DNA of 64,000 nucleotides from Burkholderiales bacterium (GTDB lineage: Bacteria > Pseudomonadota > Gammaproteobacteria > Burkholderiales > SG8-41): assembly GCA_036262035.1 (NCBI GenBank), contig DATAJS010000013.1, positions 603,447-667,446 of the forward strand, in the 5' to 3' direction. How positions within the stretch are numbered: position 1 is the stretch's first letter; every line of letters begins with the position of its first letter. The position numbers and the translations under genes were made by a program. Under the pieces are notes generated by a model, which was given only the letters and a program-made list of their open reading frames with translations, searched no databases and had not been told where the DNA came from. Shown piece by piece: positions 35,904-46,144 of the stretch.

Positions 35904-37870
35904 GCGCGCTCGCGCGCGCGCTGTGCGCGTGCGTTCTGCTCGCGGCCGCCGCTCTCGCGAGCGCGGCCGATCTCGCGCTCACGGTCGATCTCGATCCTTC
36001 GACTCGCAGATTCGCGGCGACCGCCGAGCTCATCTCCCCGGGTCCGTTCGCATTCACGCTGCATCCGTCGCTGAACGTCGAGGGGATCGGTATCGACGGC
36101 CGGCGCGGCGCCGCTGCGCGCGGCAGCCGCGGCGAATGGCGCATCGACGCGCCCAAAGGCTCGAAGCTTCGCATCGCATACGGCGGAACGCTGCCCGCGC
36201 TCGAATCCCTCGACCATCGCGCGGTGCTGCAGAACGCGACGCCGATGGCGTCACCCAAAGGCTCTTTTCTCCCGGGGGGCAGCGGCTGGTATCCCGATCC
36301 CGGCCGGGCGTTCTCCTACAGCGTGCGCCTCACGCTGCCGCACGATCAGCGCGGCGTGGTCGCGGGCAGCCTCATCGCGGAGCACCGCACGAGCGATCGT
36401 TACACCGCGGCGTTCTCGTTCCCGCATCCGGCCGAAGGCATCGATCTCATGACCGGTCCTTACTCGGTGCGCGAGCGCCTGGTGCAGCGTGCCGGCGCGC
36501 CGCCGCTGCGCCTGCGCACGTACTTCTATCCGGACCTCGACGCGCTCGCCGACGGTTATCTCGACGACACCGCACGCTATATCGCGCTGTACTCGGATGC
36601 GATCGGGCCCTATCCGTTCGACGGCTTCTCCATCGTCGCGAGCCCCCTGCCCACCGGCTTCGGCATGTCGACGCTCACCTATCTCGGCGCGCAGGTGCTG
36701 AAGCTGCCGTTCATACGCGGCACCTCGCTCGGCCACGAAGTGCTGCACAACTGGTGGGGCAACGGGGTGCGCGTCGATTACGCGCAGGGCAACTGGAGCG
36801 AAGGCCTGACGACGTTCATGGCCGACTACTTCTACAAGGAGCGCGACTCGGACAAGGCCGCGCGCGAGATGCGTCTTTCATGGCTGCGCGATTTCGCCGC
36901 GGTGCCCGACGGCCGCCATCTCGCCCTCGCCGAGTTCCGCTCGCGCACGCACGGCGCCGCAGCGGCGGCGGGTTACGGCAAGTCGGCGATGGTTTTCCTG
37001 ATGGTGCGCGACGCGATCGGAGAAGAGGCTTTCGGGCGCGCGCTGCGCGCGTTTTATGCAGAACACAAGTTCAGGGCTGCGGGCTGGGACGACCTGCGCG
37101 CCGCGTTCGAGCGCGCGAGCGGGCGCCGTCTCGTGCCGTTCTTCGATCAATGGCTCGAGCGGCGCGGCGGACCCGACATCGCCATCGCCGAAGCGCGGGG
37201 ACGGTCGCAGACGCTCACGCTGACCTTCACGCAGAGCGCGCCCGCGTACGCGCTCGACGTGCCGGTCGAGATCGAAGGCTTGGGTCGGCGCGAGACGCGC
37301 CGGATACACATCGAGCGCGCACGCCAGGACGTGCAGGTCGACCTGCCGTTCGTTCCGGAGCGCGTGCGGCTCGATCCGGAGCTTCGCGTATGGCGCAGGC
37401 TCGATGCATCGGAGCTCTCGCCGATACTGCGGCAATGGATCATCGCGCGCGCGCCGCGCATCGCGATCGTGAGCAACGACGGGGGGAACGCGGCGCGCGG
37501 CGTCGCCGAGGCTTTCTTCGAGAACCGGCCGCAGGTCGTGACGCTCGACGCAGCGAAGTCCTCGCGCGAGCCGCTGCTCATCGCCGGGCTGCATGCCGAC
37601 GTCGACGCGGCGCTCGCGCGGCTCGGCCTGCCGCCGCGTCCGAGAGAGCTCGCGGGCCGCGGCACGGCAGCGGCATGGACGATCCACGCCGCCGCTGCGC
37701 CGATCGCGGTGCTTTCGGCACAGAACGTCGAAGCGCTCGCGGCGACCGCGCGCGCGCTTCCCCACCTCGGGGCGCAGAGCTATCTGGTATTCGAAGGGGC
37801 GCGCGTCATCGACCGCGGTATCTGGCCCGCACCGGGGCGCGTGGTGCACGTGGTGCGCACGCCTCAATAA
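35900..37870 (+). CDS. M1-family (gluzincin) metallopeptidase-like exported protein, 656 aa
   Basis: Signal peptide (ARALCACVLLAAAALASA, cleavage before ADLALT). Residues about 25-220 are the N-terminal beta domain. The zinc site is HEVLH at residues 279-283 (HExxH) with the third ligand Glu301 in NWSEGLTTF. By my count the spacer between the second His and Glu is 17 residues, one less than the textbook M1 spacing. The upstream GxMEN exopeptidase motif is replaced by GFGMSTLTY, as in M1 relatives of uncertain specificity. The C-terminal ~200 residues hold a helical segment and a domain ending ...VVHVVRTPQ. Start overlaps the ChaN-PDZ stop (ATGA), implying coupled expression and probably joint function in the periplasm. 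The 3' end overlaps the convergent small gene by 7 bp. Confidence 0.88.
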   Translation: MSALARALCACVLLAAAALASAADLALTVDLDPSTRRFAATAELISPGPFAFTLHPSLNVEGIGIDGRRGAAARGSRGEWRIDAPKGSKLRIAYGGTLPALESLDHRAVLQNATPMASPKGSFLPGGSGWYPDPGRAFSYSVRLTLPHDQRGVVAGSLIAEHRTSDRYTAAFSFPHPAEGIDLMTGPYSVRERLVQRAGAPPLRLRTYFYPDLDALADGYLDDTARYIALYSDAIGPYPFDGFSIVASPLPTGFGMSTLTYLGAQVLKLPFIRGTSLGHEVLHNWWGNGVRVDYAQGNWSEGLTTFMADYFYKERDSDKAAREMRLSWLRDFAAVPDGRHLALAEFRSRTHGAAAAAGYGKSAMVFLMVRDAIGEEAFGRALRAFYAEHKFRAAGWDDLRAAFERASGRRLVPFFDQWLERRGGPDIAIAEARGRSQTLTLTFTQSAPAYALDVPVEIEGLGRRETRRIHIERARQDVQVDLPFVPERVRLDPELRVWRRLDASELSPILRQWIIARAPRIAIVSNDGGNAARGVAEAFFENRPQVVTLDAAKSSREPLLIAGLHADVDAALARLGLPPRPRELAGRGTAAAWTIHAAAAPIAVLSAQNVEALAATARALPHLGAQSYLVFEGARVIDRGIWPAPGRVVHVVRTPQ

Positions 37871-38148
37871 GGCCGCTGGTGCCCCCACCAGGTCACGTAG
37901 CTCGCGAGCTCGTACAGGATCTGCGCGATCGGATAGTCGCTGAGCTCCCGGCTGGTGATCAGGCCGAAGTTCAGGCTGTCTTTCTCGCCCTGCGACGGGC
38001 AGCGCCCGCCTCGCGTCATGTTGTGCACCGCTTCGAGCTGCACCCTCACCGTCTCGATCACGTTGTCGTCGGGCGCGCGTTCGGCCATCGCCGCGAGCTC
38101 GCCGCGCGCCCTCTGGAGCTCCGCGTCGAACTCCTCGAAGGTGTTCAC
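37864..38148 (-). CDS. Small conserved-looking helical protein, 94 aa, unknown function
   Basis: GTG start at 38148, overlapping the cupin gene stop (GTGA). The protein is acidic and mostly helical (NTFEEFDAELQRARGELAAM), with a central VIETVRVQLEAVHNMT helix and a C-terminal segment LITSRELSDYPIAQILYELAS. No signal peptide or membrane segment. I do not recognise the family firmly. The pattern of a Gln-Leu helix followed by G-L-I-x-x-RE and a terminal helix faintly recalls Tsi6-type immunity proteins, but there is no toxin nearby, so this is not an assignment. Third gene of the ABC-F/cupin operon. Confidence 0.6.
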   Translation of the reverse strand: MNTFEEFDAELQRARGELAAMAERAPDDNVIETVRVQLEAVHNMTRGGRCPSQGEKDSLNFGLITSRELSDYPIAQILYELASYVTWWGHQRPY

Positions 38149-38617
38149 GCGTACGGCGTCCCGTCCTTGTGCGTGAACCTCCACGCGCCGTCGACCATCG
38201 CGGCCCGGATGTCGTCGTCCGGATAGACGGCGGCGTCGCCCGGCGTGCGGTCGCCGACTTCGAGGAACACCACGTCGCGTTGCGTGCGATTGACGAGATG
38301 GTGCGCGGTGCCGCCCGCCTTGAAACCCGCGCACATCCCGGGTTCGAGCGCCGTCTCGCCTTCGTCGGTGACGAGCACCGGCGCGCCTTCGAGGATGTAG
38401 ACGAACTCGTCCTGCTTGGTATGCGAGTGGCGCAGCGCGGAGGAGCCGCCGGGCGCGAGACGCGTGAGGTTGACGCCGAAGTTGGTCAGTCCGAAGACGT
38501 CGCCGAGCACGCGCTTCTCGCGGGCTTCCATGCGCGCCGCGTAAGGCTCGGGATAGTTCGACTTGCGTGCGCGCGGTGCGGCGTTGCGCGCGACGATCGC
38601 GGCGGGTTTGTGGTCGT

Positions 38618-38621
<4 letters not shown>
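38145..38621 (-). CDS. Cupin-domain protein, 158 aa
   Basis: Single-domain cupin. Motif 1 is visible as SALRHSHTKQDEFVYILEG (about residues 61-79), giving the two His and a Glu for metal binding, and motif 2 as PGMCAGFKAGGTAHHLVN (about 94-111) with the third His. The protein is cytoplasmic, ends HKDGTPYA, and is of normal length for this group. Metal-dependent isomerase, dioxygenase or sugar-binding roles are all possible. GTG start at 38621 overlaps the ABC-F stop (GTGA), and its own stop overlaps the next start, so three genes are translationally chained. Confidence 0.88.
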
Positions 38622-40531
<1,910 letters not shown>

Positions 40532-40536
40532 TGGTT

Positions 40537-40749
40537 CACTTCGACTTCAACGCCAAAAGCATCAACACGGAGGACACGGAGGAACACGGAGGGCACGGAG
40601 GAGTGTCAACGATCAGGCACGCTCGACAGCGACGCACCGAGCGACATTTTATTAGTGCGCAGCCTCCGTGAGTCATGTCCGTCGAATTGTTTTCCTCCGT
40701 GCCCTCCGTGGACCTTCGTGACCTCCGTGTTAACGCTTTTGACTTTAAT
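40537..40749. repeat. Long imperfect inverted repeat with CACGGAGG units (copy A)
   Basis: Left arm 40541-40602 contains CCAAAAGC followed by AACACGGAGG, ACACGGAGG and GGCACGGAGG. The right arm 40691-40749 is its approximate reverse complement, ending in AACGCTTTTGACTTTAAT. The loop is about 88 bp. A related element with the same arms but a different loop lies at 42924-43084, so the pair brackets the Bug and GcvT-like genes. The right arm reaches into the last codons of the Bug gene. Confidence 0.8.
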
Positions 40750-41716
40750 CGGCACGAATCCCGTATTCCTTCACCACCTTCCCCCAGCGCTCCATTTCGG
40801 AGACGAGAAACTTCTGCAGCGTCGCCGGATCGGTGGCGCGCAAGTCCATGCCGAGCTGCTCGGTGAGCTGCTTGCGCAGGTCGGGCTGGTTCAAAGCCTT
40901 GGTGAGCTCGCCGTGGAACTTGTCGAGCACCGGCTTCGGCGTTCCCGCGGGCGCGAAGATGCCCCACCACGCGAACGATGCAAAGCCGGGAAAACCCTGC
41001 TCCGCGAGCGTCGCTACATCCGGCATCGCGTGGGAGCGCTTGTCGCCGGTCGTGGCGACCGCACGCATGCGCCCGCCCGCGACTTGCGGCGAAAGCAGCG
41101 CGACCGAGCCGATCGCAAGCTCGATGTGGCCGCCGAGCAGGTCGGTCGTCATCGGACCGCCGCCTTTGTAAGGCACGTGGACGAGCCTGAAGCCGCCCAT
41201 CTTCTCGACGACGGTGACCGAGAGATGGCCGAGGCTGCCGGCGCCGACCGAGCCGTAGGTGATCGAGCCCGGCTTGGCTTTCGCGGCGGCGATCACGTCC
41301 TGGAAGCTCTTGTACGGCCGGTTCGGCAAGGTCGCGATCGCCATCGGCGAAGTCCCGACGAGCATCACCGGCGCGAAGTCCTTCACCGTGTCGAACGGCA
41401 GGTTCGAGATCAGGTGCGGGTTGACCGCGTGCGTGTCGAAGACGAAGACGTAGGTGTAGCCGTCGGGCGCGGACTTCGCGGCGATCGCGGTGCCGATCGC
41501 GCCCGAGCCGCCGGTGCGGTTGTCGATGACGAACTGCTGGCCGAGCGACGCGGTGAGGCGCTGTCCGAGGAGGCGCGCGAGCGGGTCGACGGTGCCGCCC
41601 GGCGGGAACGGCACGATGAAGCGCACCGGCTTGGTCGGCCAGTCGCTGCGCTGAGCGGCGTAACTCGGCACGGTGAGCGCGGCGAGTACGACGAGAATGC
41701 GTGACAGCGCATGCAT
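40745..41716 (-). CDS. Bug/TctC-family periplasmic substrate-binding protein, 323 aa
   Basis: ATG 41716 follows GGAGGAGA at ideal spacing. Signal peptide MHALSRILVVLAALTVPSYAA, cleavage before QRSDWP. Family blocks: VRFIVPFPPGGTVDPLARLL, FVIDNRTGGSGAIG, APDGYTYVFV, YGSVGAGSLGHLS, VPYKGGGPMTTDLLGG and GDKRSHAMPDVAT. Divergent from the GcvT/DmdA-like gene with a 56-bp gap, so the two may be co-regulated and the Bug protein may bind the demethylase substrate or its precursor; this link is inference. Bounded on its 3' side by an inverted-repeat element. Confidence 0.93.
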   Translation of the reverse strand: MHALSRILVVLAALTVPSYAAQRSDWPTKPVRFIVPFPPGGTVDPLARLLGQRLTASLGQQFVIDNRTGGSGAIGTAIAAKSAPDGYTYVFVFDTHAVNPHLISNLPFDTVKDFAPVMLVGTSPMAIATLPNRPYKSFQDVIAAAKAKPGSITYGSVGAGSLGHLSVTVVEKMGGFRLVHVPYKGGGPMTTDLLGGHIELAIGSVALLSPQVAGGRMRAVATTGDKRSHAMPDVATLAEQGFPGFASFAWWGIFAPAGTPKPVLDKFHGELTKALNQPDLRKQLTEQLGMDLRATDPATLQKFLVSEMERWGKVVKEYGIRAD

Positions 41717-41772
41717 AATGTCTCCTCCGGTCAGTCGTTTGCTTAAGGCTAACACTTCCTCGAGGAGGTTCG

Positions 41773-42921
41773 ATGCAGACGCCGTTCGACATGCGCGCCA
41801 TTCAGCGCGGCGCGCGCCTCAAGCGCTCACCCTATTTCGAAGCGACTCAGGCGTGGGGTTGCCGCGGCTATACCGTCTACAACCACATGTTCCTGCCGAT
41901 CGGCTACGACGACCTGGAGCAGGAGTACTGGCGCCTGTTACGCGACGTGACGGTGTGGGACGTGTCGGTCGAGCGCAACGTCGAGATCGGCGGTCCCGAC
42001 GGCTTCCGCTTCATGAGCCTGCTCACGCCGCGCGATCTGTCGAAGTGCCCGGTGGGGCGCGGCCGTTACGTGCTGCTCACCGACGACGACGGCGGCATCG
42101 TCAACGATCCGGTGCTGCTGCGCATCGACGAGAACCGGTTCTGGCTCGCCGCCGCCGACAGCGACATCCTGCTGTGGGCCAAGGGTGTGGCGCGCAACAG
42201 CGGCATGGACGTCGAGATCCGCGAGCTCGACGTGGCGCCGATGCAGATCCAGGGACCGAAGTCGCGCGACCTCGTGCAGGGCCTCTTCGGCGAGCGCGTG
42301 GGCACGCTCGGCTATTACGAGTTCTTCGAAGCGCAGCTCGACGGCATTCCGCTGATCGTCACGCGCACCGGCTGGACCGGCGAGCTCGGCTACGAGCTCT
42401 ACCTCCTCGACGTGACGCGCGGCGTCGACCTCTGGAACCGCATCATCGACGCGGGCACGTCCTACGGCATCGCTCCGACCGGCCCTTCGGACATCCGGCG
42501 CATCGAAGCGGGAATCTTCAACTACGGCGTCGACATGACGCTCGCCACCAATCCTTACGAGCTCGGCCTGGAGCGCCTCGTGCAGCTCGACAAGGCCGAG
42601 GACTTCATCGGCCGCGACGCGCTGCGACGCATCGCTGCGGAAGGCGTGGAGCGCAAGCTCGTGGGCGTCGACATCGCGGGACACCGGCTCGATCTCAACA
42701 TGACGAAATGGCCGGTGCGCGCCGGCAACGTCCCGCTGGGCGAAGTGACCTCGGCGGTGTACTCGCCGCGGCTCGCGAAGAACATCGGCTACGCGATGCT
42801 GCCGATGAGCCACACCGCCATCGGCACGCAAGTGACGGTCGATACCGGTGACGGCGAGCGCCTCGCGACGGTGGTGCCGATGCCGTTCATCGATCCGGCG
42901 AAGACCATCGCGAAGAGCTGA
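41773..42921 (+). CDS. GcvT/DmdA-like tetrahydrofolate-dependent aminomethyltransferase/demethylase, 382 aa
   Basis: GcvT-fold protein. It begins with SPYFEATQAWGCRGYTVYNHM, a start I associate with dimethylsulfoniopropionate-demethylase-like and other folate-dependent demethylases rather than with housekeeping GcvT. DVSVERNVEIGGPD, LLTPRDLSKCPVGRGRYVLL, IQGPKSRDLV, RTGWTGELGYELYL and the C-terminal GEVTSAVYSPRLAKNIGYA blocks are intact. Predicted role: moving a methyl or aminomethyl group from a substrate to tetrahydrofolate. Not part of a gcvTHP cluster. Flanked by a divergent Bug gene and by paired inverted-repeat elements on both sides. The DMSP assignment is only a hypothesis; sarcosine- or dimethylglycine-type demethylation is equally possible. 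Confidence 0.85.
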   Translation: MQTPFDMRAIQRGARLKRSPYFEATQAWGCRGYTVYNHMFLPIGYDDLEQEYWRLLRDVTVWDVSVERNVEIGGPDGFRFMSLLTPRDLSKCPVGRGRYVLLTDDDGGIVNDPVLLRIDENRFWLAAADSDILLWAKGVARNSGMDVEIRELDVAPMQIQGPKSRDLVQGLFGERVGTLGYYEFFEAQLDGIPLIVTRTGWTGELGYELYLLDVTRGVDLWNRIIDAGTSYGIAPTGPSDIRRIEAGIFNYGVDMTLATNPYELGLERLVQLDKAEDFIGRDALRRIAAEGVERKLVGVDIAGHRLDLNMTKWPVRAGNVPLGEVTSAVYSPRLAKNIGYAMLPMSHTAIGTQVTVDTGDGERLATVVPMPFIDPAKTIAKS

Positions 42922-42923
42922 AC

Positions 42924-43084
42924 AGCTTAAAAGTCAAAAGCATGAACACGGAGGGCACGGAGGAACTCGGAGGGCACGGAGGAAAACGCCTCGTCGCGAA
43001 CGCCTTGCTGTAGAGCATTCGAGACCGTCTGCTTTCCTCCGTGTCCTCCGTGAACCTTCGTGCCCTCCGTGTATAAGCTTTAAA
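42924..43084. repeat. Long imperfect inverted repeat with CACGGAGG units (copy B)
   Basis: Left arm 42924-42986 (TTAAAAGTCAAAAGC, AACACGGAGGGCACGGAGG, then a second copy) and right arm about 43031-43084 in reverse complement (CCTCCGTGTCCTCCGTG, CCTTCGTGCCCTCCGTG, ending AAGCTTTAA). The loop is about 44 bp, unrelated to that of copy A. It separates the convergent ends of the GcvT-like gene and the aminotransferase, whose TAA lies in the right arm. It could fold as a bidirectional terminator-like hairpin. Confidence 0.8.
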
Positions 43085-44405
43085 GAACTTCTTCGAAAGT
43101 ACGGTTGAGCTTGTCGATCAGCTCGAAGGCGTGTTTCTCCTCGAAGACGAACGGCGGCGCGATCATGACGTTGTCGCCGTTCTTGCCGTCGACGACCCCG
43201 CCCATGGGGTAGCAGATGAGGCCGTGCTCCATCGCCTTGACGCGGATGCGCTCGGAGAGCTGCGCTGACGCCGGGAAAGGCTCTTTGCTCCTGCGATCCT
43301 GCACCAGCTCCAGCGCGAGGAAGAGGCCCCGTCCGCGAATGTCGCCGACGTTGCGGTGGTTGCCGAAATGCTCCGACAGCGCGCTCTTGAGCATCCCGCC
43401 CATGCGGTTCACGTTCGACAACAGATCGCGCTCGCGCACTTCCTGCTGGACCGCGAGGGCCGCGGCGCACGCCATCGGGTGACCGGTAAACGTATGGCCG
43501 TGCATGACCACGTTGGAGCCCGCTTCGATCGCCCTGTGCACCTTGTCGGCGACGAGCAGCGCGCCCAGCGGCAGATAGCCCGCGGATAAACCTTTGGCGA
43601 GCGCGATGAAGTCCGGCGCAACGCCTTCCTGCTCGCACGCGTAGCGCGTGCCGGTGCGGCCCATGCCGCACATCACCTCGTCGAGGATGAGCAGCACGCC
43701 GTATCGATCGCAGATCTCGCGGATGCGCTTGAAATAACCCGGCACCGGCTCGACGCAGCCGAGGGTCGAGCCGACCACGGTCTCGGCGATGAACGCCGCG
43801 ACCGAATCCGGACCCAGCTCGAGGATCTTCGCTTCGAGCTCGTCCGCGACGCGGCGGCCGTATTGCTCCGCGCTCTCGCCATCGCGCTGACCGCGATACG
43901 CATAGCACGGGGAGATGTGATGGGTCGCGGACAGGAGCAGCGGCTCGAACACCGCGCGCCGCCCGATGTTGCCGCCCGCCGAGAGCGCGCCCGACGTCGT
44001 GCCGTGATAGCTCTGCATGCGCCCGATCACGTGGCGCCGCTGCGGCTCGCCTTTCTCGATGTAGTACTGGCGCGCGAGCTTGAGCGCGGCTTCGACCGAT
44101 TCGGAGCCACCGCAGGTGAACCACGCCTTGGTGAGGCCGCCAGGCGCGCCCGTCACCAGCTCCTCGGCGAGCTGCTCCATGGGCTCGTTGCTGAAGTAGC
44201 GGGTGTGCGAGAACGCGAGGCGATCGACCTGTGCGTGGATCGCCGCGCGCACGCGCTCGTTGCTGTGCCCCAGGCACGACACCGCGGCGCCGCCGGAGCC
44301 GTCCAGATAACGCCGGCCGCCAGCGTCGACGAGATAGACGCCGTCGCCCTCCACCGCCATGGGAAACTCGGCGTCGAGGCTGTGGCGGTAGAGGGCTTTG
44401 GTCAT
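43080..44405 (-). CDS. Class III pyridoxal-phosphate aminotransferase, 441 aa
   Basis: Class III (omega) aminotransferase. Visible blocks: YLVDAGGRRYLDGSGGAAV, FTCGGSESVEAALKLARQYY (PLP phosphate cup), RMQSYHGTTSGALSAGG, AFIAETVVGSTLGCV, LILDEVMCGMGRTGT (Asp that binds the pyridine nitrogen) and ALAKGLSAGYLPLGA with the Schiff-base Lys. MHGHTFTGHPMACAAALAV and a C-terminal helical domain complete the fold. Length normal for the group (omega-amino acid:pyruvate or adenosylmethionine/DAPA-type). Its start overlaps the Bug stop by one base (TGATG), so a binder and aminotransferase are co-translated; the likely substrate is an amine or beta/gamma-amino acid brought in by the Bug partner. Confidence 0.92.
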   Translation of the reverse strand: MTKALYRHSLDAEFPMAVEGDGVYLVDAGGRRYLDGSGGAAVSCLGHSNERVRAAIHAQVDRLAFSHTRYFSNEPMEQLAEELVTGAPGGLTKAWFTCGGSESVEAALKLARQYYIEKGEPQRRHVIGRMQSYHGTTSGALSAGGNIGRRAVFEPLLLSATHHISPCYAYRGQRDGESAEQYGRRVADELEAKILELGPDSVAAFIAETVVGSTLGCVEPVPGYFKRIREICDRYGVLLILDEVMCGMGRTGTRYACEQEGVAPDFIALAKGLSAGYLPLGALLVADKVHRAIEAGSNVVMHGHTFTGHPMACAAALAVQQEVRERDLLSNVNRMGGMLKSALSEHFGNHRNVGDIRGRGLFLALELVQDRRSKEPFPASAQLSERIRVKAMEHGLICYPMGGVVDGKNGDNVMIAPPFVFEEKHAFELIDKLNRTFEEVL

Positions 44406-45385
44406 CAGTACGCTTTCGCGCCGCTCGCCTTGACCACCTTCTTCCACTTGTCCAGGTCGGCGACGAGGTACTTGCGGAATTCCTCGGTGGAATTGCCCAC
44501 GCCCTCGGCGCCCTGGTTGAAGATGATCTTCTGGATCTCGGGCTCCTTGAGGATCTTCACCAGGGTGTCGTGGACCTTGGTCACCAGCGGCGCCGGAAGC
44601 TTGGGCGGCGCGAAGACGCCGTACCATCCCGCGACTTCGAAGCCGGGAATGCCGGATTCGGCGACGGTCGGCAGCTCGGGCAGACCGGGCGAGCGTTTGA
44701 GCGTCGTCACCGCGAGCGCGCGCAGGCGGCCTTGCCGATGCATCTGCGAGCCGGCGAGCAGCCCCATGAAGTTGAACTGGTACTCCTGTCCGAGCAGGCC
44801 GGTCAGCGCAGGGCCGGTGCCCTTGTAAGGGATGTGCGTCGCTTTCACGCCGGTCATCTGCTTGAACAGCTCGCCGGCGAGATGGCCGCCGCTGCCGATG
44901 CCCGCGGAGCCGAAGTTCAGATCGCCCTTGTAGTTCCTGGTCCAGTCGAGGAACTCCTTGAAGTTCTTCGGCGGGCTCGAAGGATGGATGACGAGGATCA
45001 GTCCTGCCGCCGTGAGCTGCGTGATCGGCGTGAAGTCGTTGATCGGGTGATACGGGAGCTTGGGCAGCAGCGCCGCGTTGATCGTGTGCTGGTGATACGG
45101 GAGGAACAGCGTGTAACCATCCGGCGCGGCCTGCGCGGTCAGCTCGGCGGCGAGAACGCCCGAGGCGCTCGCGCGGTTGTCGACGATGACCTGCTGCTTC
45201 CAGATCTCGGTCATCCGCGCGCTGAAGAGGCGCGCGAGCTGATCGGTGGTGCCGCCGGGCGCCGCAGGCGTGATGAATCGCACCGGGCGTGAAGGATAGT
45301 CGCCGGCGCCGCCTTTCGACTGGGCGAACGCGCCGCCCGACACGACGATCGCGGCGAGCGCGATCGTCAGGTTGCGTAACTTCAT
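44405..45385 (-). CDS. Bug/TctC-family periplasmic substrate-binding protein (aminotransferase operon), 326 aa
   Basis: ATG 45385 preceded by GAGGAGA. Signal peptide MKLRNLTIALAAIVVSGGAFA, cleavage before QSKGGAGDYP. Blocks: VRFITPAAPGGTTDQLAR, VIVDNRASASGVLA, APDGYTLFLPYHQHT, FGSAGIGSGGHLAG, IPYKGTGPALTGLLGQE and LKRSPGLPELPT. The first-loop motif is APGGTTDQ rather than PPGGTxD, and the YHQHT segment adds two His near the expected pocket, so this binder may differ in ligand. It shares one base with the downstream aminotransferase (TGATG). No TctAB genes nearby. Confidence 0.92.
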   Translation of the reverse strand: MKLRNLTIALAAIVVSGGAFAQSKGGAGDYPSRPVRFITPAAPGGTTDQLARLFSARMTEIWKQQVIVDNRASASGVLAAELTAQAAPDGYTLFLPYHQHTINAALLPKLPYHPINDFTPITQLTAAGLILVIHPSSPPKNFKEFLDWTRNYKGDLNFGSAGIGSGGHLAGELFKQMTGVKATHIPYKGTGPALTGLLGQEYQFNFMGLLAGSQMHRQGRLRALAVTTLKRSPGLPELPTVAESGIPGFEVAGWYGVFAPPKLPAPLVTKVHDTLVKILKEPEIQKIIFNQGAEGVGNSTEEFRKYLVADLDKWKKVVKASGAKAY

Positions 45386-45595
45386 GAAATCTCCTCGATG
45401 ATTGGACTCGCCCGCGAGCGCGGGCTGTTTCGTCTTTAACGTTTGAACTTGAAATTCGGAGCACGGCGGACCGCGCTCCCGCAACGGCGGTGGCTCGAAA
45501 GGATACAGCCATGCCGGGCGTTCGCCAAATCGCCTCCTCCCTCTTGTACGTTGCGCCGCACATCGAGATAATCGCGGCCCAGGGAGGACACCTCT
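45386..45595. promoter_or_regulatory. Divergent region between Bug/aminotransferase operon and thermonuclease
   Basis: About 210 bp between divergent genes. Plus-strand GGGAGGA at 45582-45588 is a strong Shine-Dalgarno match for the thermonuclease gene. Nothing else clear; the A/T-richer part near 45430-45460 could hold the minus-strand promoter. Confidence 0.35.
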
Positions 45596-45619
45596 ATCGC
45601 GCCGCGCCGTATCCTGATC

Positions 45620-46102
45620 GTGCTGTTCGCTCTCGCGGTATCAAAGGCCGCCGGCGCCGCCGAGATCGTCGGCGAGGTGGTCTCGGTCGCCGACGGCGAC
45701 ACGCTCACCGTCCTCGATGGTTCCCGCGAAAAACATCGAATCCGACTGTCGGGCATCGATGCGCCCGAGAAGCGCCAGGCTTACGGCGAGCGCTCGAAGC
45801 AGCACCTCGCCACGCTGGTATTCCGCAAGACCGTGCGCGTGGTGTGGGACAAGAAGGACCGCTACGCGCGCATCCTGGGGCGCGTCTTCGCGGCGGAGTG
45901 CGAAGCTGCATGCCCCTACACGATCGATGTCGGACTCGAACAGATCAGGGCGGGCCTCGCATGGCACTACCGCCGTTACGCGAAGGAGCAGGCGCCGGCG
46001 CAGCGCGAGCGCTACGCCGACAGCGAGCGGCGGGCGCGCGAGCGCCGCGCGGGATTGTGGAGCGACGCGCATCCGGTCGCGCCGTGGGATTTCCGCCACT
46101 GA
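45620..46102 (+). CDS. Staphylococcal-nuclease-like (SNase) thermonuclease, at least 160 aa
   Basis: SNase domain: VVSVADGDTLTVLDG (Ca-binding Asp region), HRIRLSGIDAPEKRQAYG (Arg and Asp of the active site), the ARILGRVF block with the second Arg, then VGLEQIRAGLAWHYRRY and ERRAGLWSDAHPVAPWDFR, a normal end. The listed GTG start (45620) gives a hydrophobic leader MLFALAVSKAAGA with few basic residues. The frame continues upstream as APRRILIV, preceded by an ATC codon at 45596, 7 nt after a good GGGAGGA. The true start may therefore be a non-canonical ATC, giving a proper signal peptide with a basic n-region. Likely exported, acting on DNA/RNA in the periplasm or outside. Stands alone; a Bug gene follows after 42 bp. 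Confidence 0.85.
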   Translation: MLFALAVSKAAGAAEIVGEVVSVADGDTLTVLDGSREKHRIRLSGIDAPEKRQAYGERSKQHLATLVFRKTVRVVWDKKDRYARILGRVFAAECEAACPYTIDVGLEQIRAGLAWHYRRYAKEQAPAQRERYADSERRARERRAGLWSDAHPVAPWDFRH

Positions 46103-46144
46103 AGCGTCTGCTACCATCGCCTGAGAACGTCCGGAGGAGATCCC

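Noticed and set aside
37864..38148. Tsi6-type immunity protein
   Set aside because: Only a loose helix pattern matches, and no cognate toxin lies nearby.
41773..42921. Firm naming as DMSP demethylase dmdA
   Set aside because: The resemblance is to the N-terminal block only; GcvT, sarcosine- and dimethylglycine-type relatives share the rest.
40537..43084. Composite transposon
   Set aside because: The bracketing repeats have no transposase gene or target-site duplication that I can see, so only repeat-bounded cassette is claimed.
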